Shown: in pieces, positions 1-11,615 of the stretch
Layout: every line of letters begins with the position of its first letter
Position numbering within the stretch: the stretch's first letter is position 1
NCBI GenBank assembly: GCA_029216955.1
Contig: JANAVB010004058.1
Span: forward strand, 1-64,000
Reading direction: 5' to 3'
From: Iris pallida
Taxonomy: Eukaryota; Streptophyta; Magnoliopsida; Asparagales; Iridaceae
Length of the DNA: 64,000 bases
Translations under genes and position numbers: made by a program
Notes under the pieces: generated by a model
The model's input: the letters and a program-made list of their open reading frames with translations, nothing else
Told to the model about the DNA's origin: nothing
The model's database searches: none

Positions 1-1231
1 ACAAAACTTGATCTTGATTCCGATGCATTTGGTTCTTGATGACGATGAGACTTTTGTAGCTTGTAGCAGTAGTAGGTGCAATCTTGAAACCTGTAACAGT
101 ATATATATTTTGCGTATCGACCAAAGTTGACGTTGATTATCAAAATAAGGTGTGATCATGACCAATGGGCCAACAATATTATGGTATGTACAGGCTGAAG
201 TTACTGAGATATACATGAAGGCCATAGACATCGAATAAAGGCTTGAGGGATGTTCGATAGGTGTTTGTGGATCCTCGAACTCATCTTGGGGGGTATTCAA
301 AATGATTTGAGGGATACAATGGATTCGATTCATCGAGACAAAGCGATGAATAATGATGAGTCAAAGATTGAGGAATAATATGTCGGAACCATGACAGTTG
401 GTCAATCTCAATGAGGGGGTTGTTCCACATATCCGATTTTGGTGACGGGTGGCTTGCTAAAGCTTCACGGAGCAATATTAGTTTCATCAGTTGGAAACCA
501 GGAAGGAGATCAAGGTGGACAATAAACCCAATTTGAGATATATGCATCTTCATTTGCATAGTTCCAAAGGAGCTGTGGGTCATCAAAAATATGCAAATGC
601 ATGATGTTCTATTCGAGGGTGCATGTGTTTGGGAGAGCTTCAGTATCAGACACAAAGGTGGACAAGTTCAGGACCTTCAATATCAAGGAACCACACAATC
701 TATTTGGTTGGGCCATCTAAGGGTGAAGAAGTTTGACAGAACGGGAGAACGTTCCGGTGGAAGACGGAAGTCGAGAATAGACAGCCAAGACTTACGATAA
801 GTCTGGTCATCCGGGACATCGATCTTGGCTGAATTATAGATGTTGGCAGGATCCTAGTCATAAAGGAGGTGTTATGTGTGGCAGCTAGCATTGATGTGGT
901 GGTCGAGGAGCTGGAGACGAAGGACGATACACAACATCTCAAAGGATTGAAGATCAAGGATGGGAGGCAATATGCTGTCCCGATTCCGTAGAATCGATAG
1001 TCGTCCCCCAGGCGTGATGCCGAGCATAGGTTGCGCTTGCACAAGGCACATTCATAAGGTTATCCGAAACACATCAATAAAGAGAGTACGCAGAAATAGA
1101 ACAATACATTTACAACAAAAGGAAACTTGTCTTTCATTGATAATAAACTTGTTTACAAGACTCGATTACAAAAGGTGTCATACGGCTTACAAGCTGACCC
1201 TGATGAGATAGGCGTTCCATACATTTATATC
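1..1231. other. Unclassified degenerate sequence
   Basis: No gene is supported here. Short frames on both strands lack recognisable domains and overlap each other. The first 130 bases resemble in style the GATGACGAGACTTTTGT-type tail around 37490-37700, and 1080-1190 (ACTTGTC..ATTGATAATAAACTTG) looks like the A-rich R/U5 end of a minus-strand LTR, so old Tat-type debris is likely. It is not assigned to a family. Confidence 0.4.
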
Positions 1232-4218
1232 TGTAAGCCCCCTGATTTTTGGAATTTAATTTTAATTATTTTTTATGGATATTTTAAATATTAAAGTCAA
1301 TAATGACTATATTAGTAGTTTACCGTAGCTTTAAATTTTGAAGCACAACGAATATCAATTTCTCAAATCCAATTTCATATTTGAATTCTAGACACGTCCA
1401 CCTTCAATTTGATATATCATGTCCCATCCAAATTTATTTTTCAACAATTTTTTGACTTCGCACAACTTTGGGTCAACTTAGGCCATTTTGATCATTATCT
1501 TAATTTTAGACCTAACTTTCTACTTGAGTTCAGGACTCGACAAAGATCGAACTCTTTTGACCCAATATATGGTTTTGACCCATTTTAAGTATACTACGCA
1601 CATATATAGGGTATACCATCTAATCGAGTTCCCAAGTGCTATTTATTTACAAATGTCACATGAGACTTATTAATTGATTTTCGGGTTCAATTCAACTTGA
1701 AATTCTATCCGGACCCTAACCTATTCAACCCTACTAGTTAGAGCCTATCTAAGATTAACCAAACCAAGTGGACATATGATTAAGTGAATTTTAGAGATTA
1801 AATTAAAGCCATGTGCAATTTATCACCAAACTTTGACTTGGTCAAACAACTCACTAAAATAGGAAACATATTACCATTAGTATAATTTGGAGGGCCAATT
1901 CCTACCCGAATTAGTCCAAACCAAAGCCCATACCCTCATGACATATATACCTATCAAAACCATAATCTAATACCTCTCATAATAAATGCCCACTACCCAC
2001 GAAATCCCCACGAACCCGTGTGGCCAACCCCAAGGTTGAGAGCACCTAGTCGACCCCCCTCTTCACCAAAACCCAACATTTCCTCGACTTCCATGCCAAC
2101 CAACACCACTTTCACAACCCTCTTGACATTCTCTTCTACCCTATCAAGTGTAGGAGCAATCTTTCGACCGTTAGAGAGGTGTACGACGCAATACTTGGGC
2201 CGAAACTCCGCCGAATTGAAATCTGAATATCACAGCCGGTTTGTCAACTTCTAGACGAGGTTTCATCTACTTTTTCTTGACCAATTCACCTCAAACCTAT
2301 AATTTACCTTTATATGTCTACTTCAATATCTGATAATTGTATCACACAGTTCCAAGCGGTTTGTCCGTGGCACCGATTCTACGACAAGGTGTCCAGAACT
2401 GATAAATTCTGTTGTAAGCAATTTTATGCCTAACTAAGTTTAGATTTGATCCTTCTAATATTTTTTTTATCAGAAACTAGACATCGAGAGCTTACCAACG
2501 CATATCTATGTGTTAGGTTTTGAGTTCGATTAATATTTATTAAAATTGTTGACAATTGCTACAGTACCGTAACTCCGAAAATCCTATGTTCTTTGCGTCC
2601 AAAAGTTCCAATACTTTGTAAAACTCTACTAAAATATTTGTTGTACAAGATATAAAGTTATAAATATTATATTAGTTAATTTCTAGAATTTTTATGGAAT
2701 TTAATAATTTTTTAATTAATTCTTATTTCGAGGCTAAATTAGTAGGTCGATTGTGGTATTAATGTGTAGTATTGACATAGGAACTATTGTGAATGAGTTA
2801 CACCATTAAATAGTAATTTTGGTAATATATAGATATTTATAATTATTTTCTAGAATTTAAATCTATTATTTTGTTATAGTTATAAATTAATATTTTTAAG
2901 GAAAGTTGGTACTAATATACTGTATAGAGTGGTATCGATATTAAGACGACTAGCAGGTATAGATACTAATATAACCTATATATGGAAAGTGGATATAGAG
3001 TATTAATAATAGGGTATTATTATATGTGATCTTGGAGGGAGTGATGAGGACGTTAGATTTAGTCAGGCCTACCTTCAGACAACAGTTACAAGCAAGTGTA
3101 CCTTGTCGTGGTTATATATTGTTTCCTTTTCTTTTCGTGTTAATTTTTTAGCATTGCATCACGTAGGATCATTGATACTGAGTGTTCGTTTAGTAGAAGG
3201 GTATCGATGTCATGATGATGACACCGAGTATTGACTTAGGCATTACCTGCATATTGACGTGTCCATAAACACGGATGACCACAGGACACCGACACATTCA
3301 TGACGCACGATTTACATAATTATTCGTGGTATTGATCTCGTACTAGTATTTTAGATTGTTCATCGTGCTTGATTATCATGTTAGTAGTGACTGCATGGAC
3401 TTAACTGTATAATAGATACGAGACATGGGATTGGAGAGAACTTGACTACAGTGTCAGACCTGTTGTCAGATGGTATATTGTTTATGTGATCCTTTAGCTC
3501 TATAGCAGAGTAGAGGTTATCACAATCATGTTTGATTGTCCTTGGTCGCATGACACGGTACTGGAGACAATATCATGTTGAGGAGCTTGTGAGCCTCGGT
3601 GTAGAGGCCTGATACTCTAAGAAAGGTTCTCAATTGCATAGCACATAGACTGGATATAGTAGATTGCCTTAGTTCATATTTCCATATATGTACTATGGTA
3701 TGTATATTATATACCTTACTAGTCCCCTGAGGACCTAGATATTTTCCAGGTTTAGATGAAACAGAGGACTACCCTGAGGTTTACGGTTGGGAGTTGAGAC
3801 CGTAGACATACCGACACAGGAGGACGAGATAGTGCCAGAGGGTTTCTCGTGATCATGTCATTTTCTTATTTAGATTTGCTACTTTATTTTCTTTTATTTT
3901 AGCAGACTTGTAGTTGATTATTACTTTGTTACTTTTACTGTGGTTTCATGATGTCTTTTACCCGCACAATATTATTACTTTTTACTGCTGGATATTGCTA
4001 TATTATCATTATTGGACTTGATATCTTTATGGACTCTGTGGATGTGATTAGATGTGTATATATACCCGTGGACTGTGTTATGTTTCTGGGATGTTATCAT
4101 TATTTACAGATTAAGTATTTCGCTAACAGGCTTGTTGTGAGGTTTGGCCCATTGGTGAAGTACTATTGGCATATATTTATATACCTGGTCCTTAGTATTT
4201 TGTGACTGGAGCATTACA
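1232..4218 (+). repeat. Probable solo LTR, chromovirus (Tekay/Del-like)
   Basis: The segment starts TGTAAGCCCCC and ends GGAGCATTACA, giving the imperfect TG..CA inverted termini typical of Tekay-like chromoviruses, and about 3 kb suits that group. An AT-rich start is followed by a C-rich leader-like stretch near 1900-2200. No PBS follows it and no polypurine tract precedes it, so it reads as a solo LTR. I could not find a matching target-site duplication (ATATC on the left, TATTT on the right), so either the ends are off by some bases or the flanks have diverged. The 78-codon frame at 2018 and the 85-codon frame at 3948 inside it show no domain and are not called as genes. Lineage is inferred from the termini and overall style only. 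Confidence 0.5.
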
Positions 4219-4412
4219 TATTTTTGTGGTGGCCTATGCAGGTCCTCTCCGATAAATTACTTTGGTTACGTTACTGTACCGATGTGAGCCTATAAATAGG
4301 ATAGAAAATACCCCTAAGATCACATCCATATATCTTCATTGTTGCACGTCCTTGACCTCTATATCGCTTTTTAAATTTATTTTTTGACATGCATCCTGCT
4401 TGATATCATCTA
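4219..4412. other. Short spacer with TATA-like site
   Basis: This stretch lies between the solo LTR and the TatA LTR. It holds CCTATAAATAGG at about 4289-4300, a TATA-box match that could belong to an older LTR now cut by TatA. No reading frame is supported. Confidence 0.3.
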
Positions 4413-5656
4413 TGTTTGCCATGAAATATAAAAGAGCAGAACAATTATCGGAGGACTGTACTTTTACTTCACGTTACAAACTCGCTTGTACAAAGAAAGC
4501 CTAGGGACAAAAACCTAGGTACAGCTGTCTAAGTACAATTGTTTATTTTAGATTCTGGGGGGTGACGATAGAGGCTCGGCAAAGCGACGGCAGCTCTGCC
4601 TTACTCCTTGGACGATCGGTACGCAGCCTTGACTCCAGAAGATTGCTTGGCGTTGAAGAAATGCTCTCTTTGCTTTTTCTCTCTAAATATTCTGGTGCTC
4701 TCTGATCTCGAAAAGTTGTCTTTTGCAAGGGAATGGTACCTTGCTATTTATAAGAAGAGAACGCAATCATTAGGGTTTACAATAATTGCCCCTTATAGTG
4801 GCGGCGGCCTGTTGATTGATCAATCTGGGCCATTAATCTTGAGTATGATGAATCTGGGCCCTTTAGTGTAGATTACACCAAATCCTATCAGTAATTAATG
4901 CTGATTGGAATAAATCTCCATGATGATGATTTGATGATGTCTGCGAATCTGAATGAATAAATTTAATTCATTCTCCTGTCACGTGTCCCAGATTATTGGG
5001 ATTTGACCCAATCTTTGATTGCAGTAAATCTGAGAAATTGATTGGCTTCATGACACGCGTCCTGGGAGTCACTGAGCCGCATAAGGATTGGGCCGCATAA
5101 AGTTTGAGCCGCATAAGCCTGGCCACGTGTCAGGGCAGCTTGGGGAGTGGCCCCCGAGTCTTCGAACCGCATGATAATCTGGACCATACAATGGGTAGTG
5201 AGCTGCATGGAGATGATCATTGTGAGCCGCATAGGGCTGCGTCTACTTTAGCCGCATAGGGCTGCTTCGACCTGGGCCGCATAGGACAACTTCAGTCTGA
5301 GCCGCATGGGGGGCCTCCGCTCGAGCCGCATATGGCTGTCCATGTGTCTAGGCTGTGTGGTGTTTTCTGGATCTCGGGGGGTTATGCCAAAGATTTTCTT
5401 TGATTTCCCAGGATTCTGTCATCATGATAGAGTCATAATTGCCACTTTGTGTCAGGCTTGTCGTCTTTTCAGAGCTGTCAGCCGTCAAGGCAATTAATGC
5501 AATAAGGGAAAAGTTATTTGTATACTGCGTGGTACCTCTCTGAGCCGCATGGAGATCACAAAGCCGTATAGATGCGTTAACCCGCATGAGTCTTCTGAGC
5601 CGCATGGGCTTTCCGAACCACATGGATCTTTCTTCATTATTTTCCATGCTTCTACA
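4413..5656 (-). repeat. TatA 3' LTR
   Basis: Read on the minus strand, the LTR begins TGTAGAAGCATGG at 5656, directly after the polypurine tract, and ends ATTTCATGGCAAACA at 4413 (1244 bp). A TATA box (minus CTTATAAATAGC, about 4744-4754) precedes a leader ending in a conserved CCTAGGCTTTCTTTGTACAAG block shared with the TatB LTR. U3 (about 5050-5630) carries many copies of GCCGCAT. The matching 5' LTR is absent; the TatB LTR at the other end is inverted and clearly diverged, so it is not the partner. Confidence 0.85.
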
Positions 5657-5714
5657 AGACCCCCTTCAAAGTTTTTAATTTGTAAAATTGAAATACTTTG
5701 AATAAGAAGCATGG
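5644..5714. other. PPT-bracketing hairpin of TatA
   Basis: CCATGCTTCT (5644-5653) pairs with AGAAGCATGG (5705-5714), TTCAAAGT (5665-5672) pairs with ACTTTGAA (5695-5702), and an AATTT/AAATT pair sits near the tip. The polypurine tract (minus strand CTTTGAAGGGGGTCT) and the first bases of the LTR lie in the 5' arm as read on the plus strand. The same nested design occurs in TatB, TatE and at 38419. Confidence 0.75.
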
Positions 5715-5990
5715 CTGTGTGCAAGCCCTTCTAGCTGCGTATGAAGTCCTAGCCGCATAGATGTCTTGGCCGTATAGAAACCTCAGCCGCATGAACTTTT
5801 GAGCCGCAGAGTTTTTTCAACCGCATGGCCAGTTGAACCGCATGAGCTTTTTACCACATCATTATGCCATGCGTGCAAATCTTTTCGGAGCAGAATCCCA
5901 AGAGTTTCTGATCTTTAATTAGCTAGTTTGTCTCGATAGCCGAAGAGTCGACTACGTTGTACGAGGCGTCGGTCTGTGATCCCCCTTTCT

Positions 5991-6000
5991 CTATAAATAG
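5991..6000 (+). promoter_or_regulatory. TATA box of TatA accessory gene
   Basis: CTATAAATAG stands 85-94 bases before the accessory-gene ATG, followed by a pyrimidine-rich leader. TatB and TatE have the same layout. The gene therefore appears to have its own promoter, facing away from the 3' LTR and against gag-pol. Confidence 0.65.
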
Positions 6001-6084
6001 AAGGGTATTTGGGGGGACTTCTCTCTTAGACTCTTCTTGGCTAAGATTTCTGTCTTATTTTTTTCTTCTGGCCGACAGACAACG

Positions 6085-6713
6085 ATGGCACCTAGGGCTT
6101 CCAAGGCGGTGAAGAAGGCTGTGGCAAAGAGTAGGAAATCGGCTTCGTCTTCGACTGTCGCACCCCCCGTTTGTCTTGACGTTCATGTTGCCATCGAAGG
6201 TAAGGACTGTGTAGAAGATTGGGTACTTTGAAACCCTAACAGAGGCTGCTCTGCTGCATGCTTCGTGCACAACCATTTGATGCAAGTTTTTCAAATTACA
6301 TGGTCTACATACATGTCCCATGAGCCGCATGGGGGTATATTCCATGTCCGAGCCGCATAAAAGTTGTCTTACACGGGCCGTATGAACATCTCTGAATATT
6401 TCCTGACTATTTTCATCATTCATCATCATTTTTTTCTTTTTTGGTTTTTGTAGTGTCTCCACCGAATACTGAGATTGCAGTGACAGAGGAGCCGCCACCT
6501 CCTGTCATTAATCAGGGGCCTCCCTCTGTTAAGGAGGAGGCGATGAAAGAAGAACCGGCGCCTGAGAGGGACGACATCCTCCCCACTATTGAGACTGCTG
6601 AGGGTGGCAGTGCTGGGAATTCTGATTCTCCTATTCTGGATGAGGATCTTCTTCAATTGCATCCTTCATACGTAAGGTGGTTGAGGGAGTGGTATACGCG
6701 CTTCTGCAACTAG
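6085..6713 (+). CDS. TatA accessory protein (antisense ORF), short intact form
   Basis: Two exons are inferred: 6085-6199 and 6454-6713, with donor GAAG|GTAAGG and acceptor TTTTTGTAG|TG. Splicing joins phase-1 ends and gives about 124 residues without a stop. Exon 1 encodes a basic Ala/Lys/Ser-rich start (MAPRASKAVKKAV...), matching the first exons of TatB (MDPKSSKAAS...) and TatE (MAPMVDAAAKGKGK...). Exon 2 is Pro/Glu-rich and acidic and ends in an aromatic/basic tail (WLREWYTRFCN). The PMD-like core seen in TatE is missing, so this looks like an internally deleted version that stayed open. The splice sites agree in position and phase in three elements. Function is unknown; nuclear location is only suggested by the basic N-terminus. 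Confidence 0.6.
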
Positions 6714-6950
6714 GGTTTAGAGGTTTCTCGTAAATGTCTGTCTGTAGTCTTTGTTTTGTTTTGCTTTTCTTCTTGTCTGCATGAAGAACTTTCTTGTAAT
6801 CGCGTGGATGTAACCGATTTCTGAATGAATGGAATATATTTGCTTCACTCTTTTGCTTTGTAATAATCATCTTATTGGGACATTTTGCATGGACCCATTG
6901 CCCCTAACGTACCCTGGTTTCGGATACGGGCATCAAGTAAAAGGGAACGA
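6714..6950. other. 3' flank of TatA accessory gene
   Basis: T-rich sequence after the stop codon, with GAATGAATGGAATAT-type A/T-rich signals that would suit a plant polyadenylation region. No gene is seen. Confidence 0.35.
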
Positions 6951-6954
6951 ACGT

Positions 6955-7460
6955 ACTTACTCAGTGGTACTAAGGACATGGTGAGCATGAGAGTTTCTTT
7001 GACGGGGCCTTCCTGCTCAGAGGTAATGAGGGCATGGCAGGAGTGGGCTCAACGGAGGATATTTGTGGACCTATTATCCTTGAATTACCCTGGGGGTTTT
7101 GTTTTTTTGGTACGGATAATAAGTCGAGGGAATCATCATACTTACTCAGAGGTAATGAGGACATGGCAAGTATAAAGGTTTCTTCGACGGAGCCTTCCCA
7201 CTCAGAGGTAATGAGGACATGGCAGGAGTGGGCTCAATGAAGGAGGGTACATAGAATGACTCAGAGGTAATGAGGACATGGAAGTTCTATGTAAGGGGTG
7301 ATTTATTTTTGGCAGAAATGAAACGACTCAGAGGTAATGAGGACATGGCCGTTTTGGCAGTTTGTGGATCGATTACCCTTTTTGTGCACTGGGAGTGCGG
7401 GTAGTGGATCATGAGGGAGGATCTCTTCCAGGAAGAAAGTTCAGAGGTATGATCATACAT
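6955..7460. repeat. Dispersed repeat CAGAGGTAATGAGGACATGG
   Basis: At least six near-identical copies (about 6959, 7019, 7144, 7202, 7260, 7324, with a degenerate one at 7441) occur at uneven spacing between the accessory-gene end and integrase. Two diverged copies sit in the same place in TatE (48300 and 48538). The site is where the convergent pol and accessory transcripts would both end. Frames of 68 to 96 codons through it are repeat artefacts. Confidence 0.75.
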
Positions 7461-7491
7461 GACTTACTATCTGAAAGACTGACCGGAAGGT

Positions 7492-7753
7492 GAGTTCAGA
7501 GGCACCAGCGGGTACATAACTCGATAATCTAGGATGAGTGGTCGTGAGTTCAACGGCACCAGCAGGTACATGACTCGATAATCTAGAAATTTGGGGGTGT
7601 GAGTTCAGCGGTACCAGCGGGTACATGACTCGATAATTTAGAATGTTGTGAATATGAGTTCAGCGGCACCATCGGGTACATAACTCAATGATCTAAAATT
7701 TTGTTGATGTGAGTTCAGCGACACCAGCGGGTACATGACTCAATGATCTGAAA
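7492..7753. repeat. 54-55 bp tandem repeat, five copies
   Basis: Units beginning GAGTTCAGCGGCACCAGCGG start at 7492, 7546, 7601, 7656 and 7711, each followed by GTACATGACTCGATAATCTA. The array ends nine bases before the stop codon of integrase. It looks related to the CAGAGGTAATGAGGACATGG repeat next to it. Confidence 0.85.
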
Positions 7754-7761
7754 AATGTCAT

Positions 7762-9042
7762 TTAGACATAATATTTCTTCAGGAACTTGCCGTTGACGGG
7801 CAACATAAGCAAGTCTCCATTTTGTTTTGCGAGGCGGTAAGCACCGTTGGAGAATACAGCCTCAATGATGAATGGACCTTTCCATTTCGGCTGGAACTTG
7901 TCGGTGATCTTGTGTGTCATGACCATCGGCCTCCGGACTGCCAGAACAAGATCGCCCACTTGGAATGTTCTGATTTTGACCTTCTTGTTGAAGGCTCCGA
8001 AGATGCGAGCTTGGTATAGCTCGATTCTTTGCTGAGCGAGGAGGCACTTTTCGTCTAAGGCCTCTAACTCTTGTAGTCGGCATCGGTAGTTATCATCCAT
8101 CGTTAATTGATAAGTGAGGACTATGCGGAACGAGGGTATTTGAGTCTCTAATAGGAGAACTGCCTCACTCCCGTATACCAGGGAGAATGGTGTGTTCCCT
8201 GTGGCCGTTCGGACTGTGGTATGGTACGCCCACAAGCATTCACCAAGCTTTTCGTTCCAGTCGTGTTTGTTGGAAGAGACAAACTTCTTGAGTAACTTGA
8301 TGATGGTTTTGTTGAATGCTTCTGCCAAACCATTCGCTGCTGGATTGTATGGCGTTGAAGCAATATTCTGGATGCGATGCTTGTCGCAGAATCTATAGAA
8401 GGCGTGGCTTGCAAACTGCGGACCATTATCGTACATGATCCTTCGGGGCAGCCCAAAGCGATAGATGACGTGATGCTTAAGGAAGCTGATCACGTTTGAA
8501 GTCTTGACTTCCGCAAGCGGGACAGCTTTCGCCCATTTGGAGAAGTAATCTGTGATGGCAAGTATGAAGTGATGTCCTCGGGAGGAAGGTGGAGTGATTG
8601 GACCAATGATATCCATTCCCCATGCTTCGAACGGCCAGGACGCTACTGTCGGATGTAGAAATTTGGATGGTTGGTAGATGAAGTCCATGTGGACTTGGCA
8701 GGCTTTGCACTTTCTCGCATAGTCTATCGCATCTGCTACCATCGTAGGCCAGTAGTAGCCCATCCGGCGAAGACGGTCTTGCAATTTAGGGCCAGGCTGA
8801 TGGGCCCCACAAACACCATCATGAGCTTCTCGTACGGCTTCTTTGGCTTCTGCGTTTGACAGACACCGAAGCAATAATCCATCATAGGATCGGCGATACA
8901 GCATTTTTGTCTCCGTATCGTAGAAGAATCTGAGAGAACGCCGTCTGATGGAGGTGGCTTCCTTTGGGTTCTCAGGAAGGATATCGTAGACGACGAAGTT
9001 AATGAATGGTTGTCTCCAATCTGGGGCATCGTCGATCATCTA
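7762..9042 (-). pseudogene. TatA integrase
   Basis: The integrase would insert the cDNA into chromosomal DNA. After the linker (RQPFINFVVYD) comes an HHCC zinc finger (REAHDGVCGAH...CKACQ), then the DDE core with Asp in WGMDIIGP, Asp in YDNGPQF and Glu in NGLAEAFNK, all retained. A C-terminal segment with KFQPKWKGPFII and GKFLKKYYV closes the protein at 7762. Frame and length look complete. A TAG at 9042-9040 separates it from the RNase H part in the same frame, so in a living element it was one polyprotein. Confidence 0.9.
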
Positions 9043-10059
9043 GGCGGAATAGCTTGCCACGAATTGAACGTTGTTCTTGGGGCAGACCAGTCCGTGGCCT
9101 ATCACATCCACCGATTGTTGAGTATGATTTGGCACTGCTAGGGAAGCGGCCAGACCTGCTAAGGCATCGGCTTCGATATTTCGGAGTCTGGGAACATGCT
9201 TGATGAAGAAACCCTCGAACGACGAGATAATGTCGATCGCTATCTGGTGATAGGGGATTATATCTTCGTGGCAGACTTCGTATGAGCCCCGAATTTGATT
9301 GACGATTAACTGAGAATCGTCCTATGCTTCAAGATATTCTACCCCCAGCTCTCTTGCCAGTTGGAGGCCAATGACCAAAGTGTTGTATTCGGCCACATTG
9401 TTGGAGCAGGGTTCTGTGAGAGAGTTAGCGCGATTGATCACCAATCCGGAAGGGGAGACCAGCACCACCCCGACTCCGACGACGATGTTGCCTTTGGGTC
9501 TCGTTCTTGAAGCACCGTCGAAGAACATTCGCCATATATCATCGTGAGAGGTTGCATGCGAGTCGGCGACCTCATCTGGGATATCTTCATATATTTTGGA
9601 GGACTCCGAGCCTGGGTGGGCGGCCAAAAAGTCCGCCAGGGCTTGGCCTTTGACAGCCTTTTGCGGGACGAAGATCATATGATAAGGGGACAACAATATT
9701 GCCCATATAGCGAGGCGAGAGCTGAGTGCCCCTAGTTTAGTCATGAGGACCCTGAGGGAGTTAACTCGTGAGATCACATGTATTGTTTGTCCAGTGACAT
9801 AGTGCCGCGTCTTCTGAATGGCGAACACCAGGGCAAGGCATTCCTTCTCCACAGTGGTGTATCGGTGCTCTGGCCCAATCATCATTCGACTGAGGAAATA
9901 TATGGCTTGCTCATGGCCTGCATCGTTGTTTTGTGCCAGCAGAGCCCCGAGGGAATGTTCCATTGCTCGTACATAGAGCAGGAATGGCTTTCCAGCAACC
10001 GGGGCCACCAGGACTGGAGGGTTCGACAAATATTCTTTGATGCTGTCGAAGACATGCTG
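9043..10059 (-). pseudogene. TatA RNase H and second (archaeal-type) RNase H
   Basis: The first domain (PFLLYVRAMEHSLGALLAQ..., KECLALVFAIQKTRHYV) is the gypsy-type RNase H that follows RT. A second one follows after LADFLAAHP: FFDGASRTRPKGNI, then NNVAEYNTLVIGLQLA. Two RNase H domains in series are a hallmark of the Tat lineage. A TAG at 9324-9322 falls where the third acidic motif (GDS) begins, so this copy would lack the end of the second domain. The frame continues to 9042 (EADALAGLAASLAV). Confidence 0.85.
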
Positions 10060-11115
10060 TCATTCTTCGCCCCATACGAACGATATGCCTTTCTTCATGA
10101 GGTAGGTAAATGGTCGACATCGCTCGGAGAGGTTAGAAATGAACCTCCTGATGTAAGCCAGCCTCCCTTGAAGGCCTCTGAGTTCGCAGAGATTTCTCGG
10201 GGGACCCATCTCCATGATTGCCTTTGTCTTCTCAGGGTCTACATGGATACCCTGGGCGGTGATGATAAAACCCAAGAACTTCCCGCTGGATACGCCTATG
10301 AAGGACTTCGTAGGGTTTATTTTCAAATTGTGTGCTCGCATCAGGTCGAATACCGTCCTCAGATCCTGCGGATGGTCTCCCTTAGAGCGACTCTTGACGG
10401 CGATGTCATCAACATAGCACTCTACCGTCTTACGTAAGTGATCTCTGAAGATGATACTCATGGCTCTTTGATATGTGGTGCCGGCATTCTTCAAACCGAA
10501 AGGCATGACTGTGTAGCAGTATGTGCCAATCGGTGTTCGGAATGATGTATGCTTTTCGTCGTCAGGAGACATCTTGATTTGGTTGTATCCTGAGAAGCCA
10601 TCCATGAATGACATACGTTCGAAGCCGCAAGTGTTGTCAATCATGATGTCTGTGATAGGAAGAGGGAATTCATCTTTGGGGCATGCCTCGTTCAGATTGC
10701 GAAAGTCGATACAGATTCGAATCTTTCTATTCTTCTTGAGGACGGGTACTATGTTGGCGACCCAGTCAGGATGTTGCTCCTCACGAATGAAGCCGCTGGC
10801 TATCAGTTTGTTGACTTCGGCTTCGATCGCATCCATGATGCCCGGGCGGAAGCATCGCTGTTGTTGCTTGACTGGCTTTGCATCCGGCCGGATGTTGAGT
10901 TTGTGAAGGGCAATATCGGGATTTAACCCCGGCATGACCTCATAGCTCCAGGCGAACACATCGATATATTCTTTGACAAGTTCCAGCAGCGATTCTCGCT
11001 CTTCGTCTGTTAGGCTTTTACTGACGAAAATTCGTTTTAGAGAAGATTCGCTGCCGAAGTCGACCTGCATAACCTCATCTTCAGTAGGAGGTTCTCTCAG
11101 TTTGAACCGCTTTTC
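10060..11115 (-). pseudogene. TatA reverse transcriptase
   Basis: The RT copies element RNA into DNA. Visible blocks are WVANIVPVLKKNRKIRICIDFRNLN, SFMDGFSGYNQIKM, YTVMPFGLKNAG and the catalytic YVDD (10416-10405), then KFLGFIITAQGIHVDP and LAYIRRFISNLS. It lies in one frame with the RNase H and integrase parts. A TAG at 11118-11116 precedes it and a TGA at 10062-10060 follows; no frameshift is needed to read through. Confidence 0.9.
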
Positions 11116-11118
11116 CTA

Positions 11119-11595
11119 TTGTGCATCCAACTGTTGGGCCCATGGCTCTAGCTCGAGGATTTCAGGGATGTCTTCGTCTTCTTCATAAGCGTCGGCGAAT
11201 GCCATATTGACTGACAAGACTTGTCTGAATATGTCTCCGATGCTGGTATCTGAGTCAGAAGTTGGTGACCTGGTTGAATGTGAATGCCAGTCGCATTCTT
11301 CATCTGAACTCTCAGGAGTCGTTGTGGGTGTAACATACCCTAACCCACATCGAGTCTTGCTATAGTAGTCCCATGATTTGCCAGCCGGGACCGGTAGCTT
11401 TAAAGGCAGTCGTCGTCCGGTGCCGTAGTTCAAGCATGGCATTGTCTCCAGATCATACCCCTGTTTCTGCATGAGATGTTTGGATTGGGGGCTATAAAGA
11501 TACAGGGGCAGTCTTCCGGCATCTGATTCAAGGTTGACTTCTTCTACGGTGAAGGGCTGCGAATCGTCCTTCCGGCCGAAGATGATTGTATGGTC
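11119..11595 (-). pseudogene. TatA protease-RT linker with G-patch-like segment
   Basis: This is the start of what remains of the TatA polyprotein. The segment GYDLETMPCLNYGTGRR...CGLGYVTPT matches the corresponding stretch in TatD and TatE and resembles a G-patch (Gly-rich, aromatic after Gly, GLG near the end). An acidic Ser-rich spacer follows (DSDTSIGDI...). Protease and gag should lie upstream but are replaced by TatB sequence at about 11600. Confidence 0.65.
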
Positions 11596-11615
11596 CCCTC
11601 CCTCGATTATGCGGT
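11590..11615. other. Junction of TatA and TatB
   Basis: Leftward, the minus strand reads TatA pol; rightward, it reads the coiled-coil end of the TatB accessory gene. The homology switches within a few bases of 11600. No LTR, TSD or repeat marks the joint, so it came from deletion or rearrangement and not from simple insertion. Confidence 0.6.

Larger units (their letters stand above)
5050..6390. repeat. Dispersed GCCGCAT (ATGCGGC) motif cluster of TatA
   Basis: A 7-mer, usually written GAGCCGCATRGG on this strand, recurs more than twenty times in three places: the LTR U3 (5060-5625), the stretch between PPT and accessory-gene promoter (5735-5850), and the first intron of the accessory gene (6322-6390). 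It is absent from the pol coding region. Many variants differ by one transition at the CG (GCCGTAT, ACCACAT, GCTGCAT), as expected if the CG is methylated and decays by deamination. Confidence 0.8.
4413..11600 (-). mobile_element. TatA: Ty3/gypsy Tat-lineage element, 5' truncated
   Basis: On the minus strand the order is polymerase (about 11595-7762), a repeat-rich tail, an accessory gene on the opposite (plus) strand (6085-6713), a polypurine tract and the 3' LTR (4413-5656). The Tat lineage is shown by two RNase H domains in series after the RT and by the antisense accessory gene. Gag, protease, PBS and 5' LTR are missing: at about 11600 the sequence passes straight into the accessory gene of TatB. 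The pol frame has four in-frame stops and no frameshift, so the copy is not very old. Confidence 0.85.

Noticed and set aside
281..1044. Overlapping frames of 69-124 codons on both strands
   Set aside because: No domain, no codon or splice support, and mutual overlap; typical chance frames in degenerate DNA.
2018..4205. Frames at 2018 and 3948 as small genes
   Set aside because: They lie inside the probable chromovirus LTR and show no conserved feature.
6885..7240. Frames of 60-96 codons on both strands
   Set aside because: Produced by the CAGAGGTAATGAGGACATGG repeats.
7492..7753. CRISPR-like array
   Set aside because: Contiguous 54-bp tandem units without variable spacers, in a plant retrotransposon.
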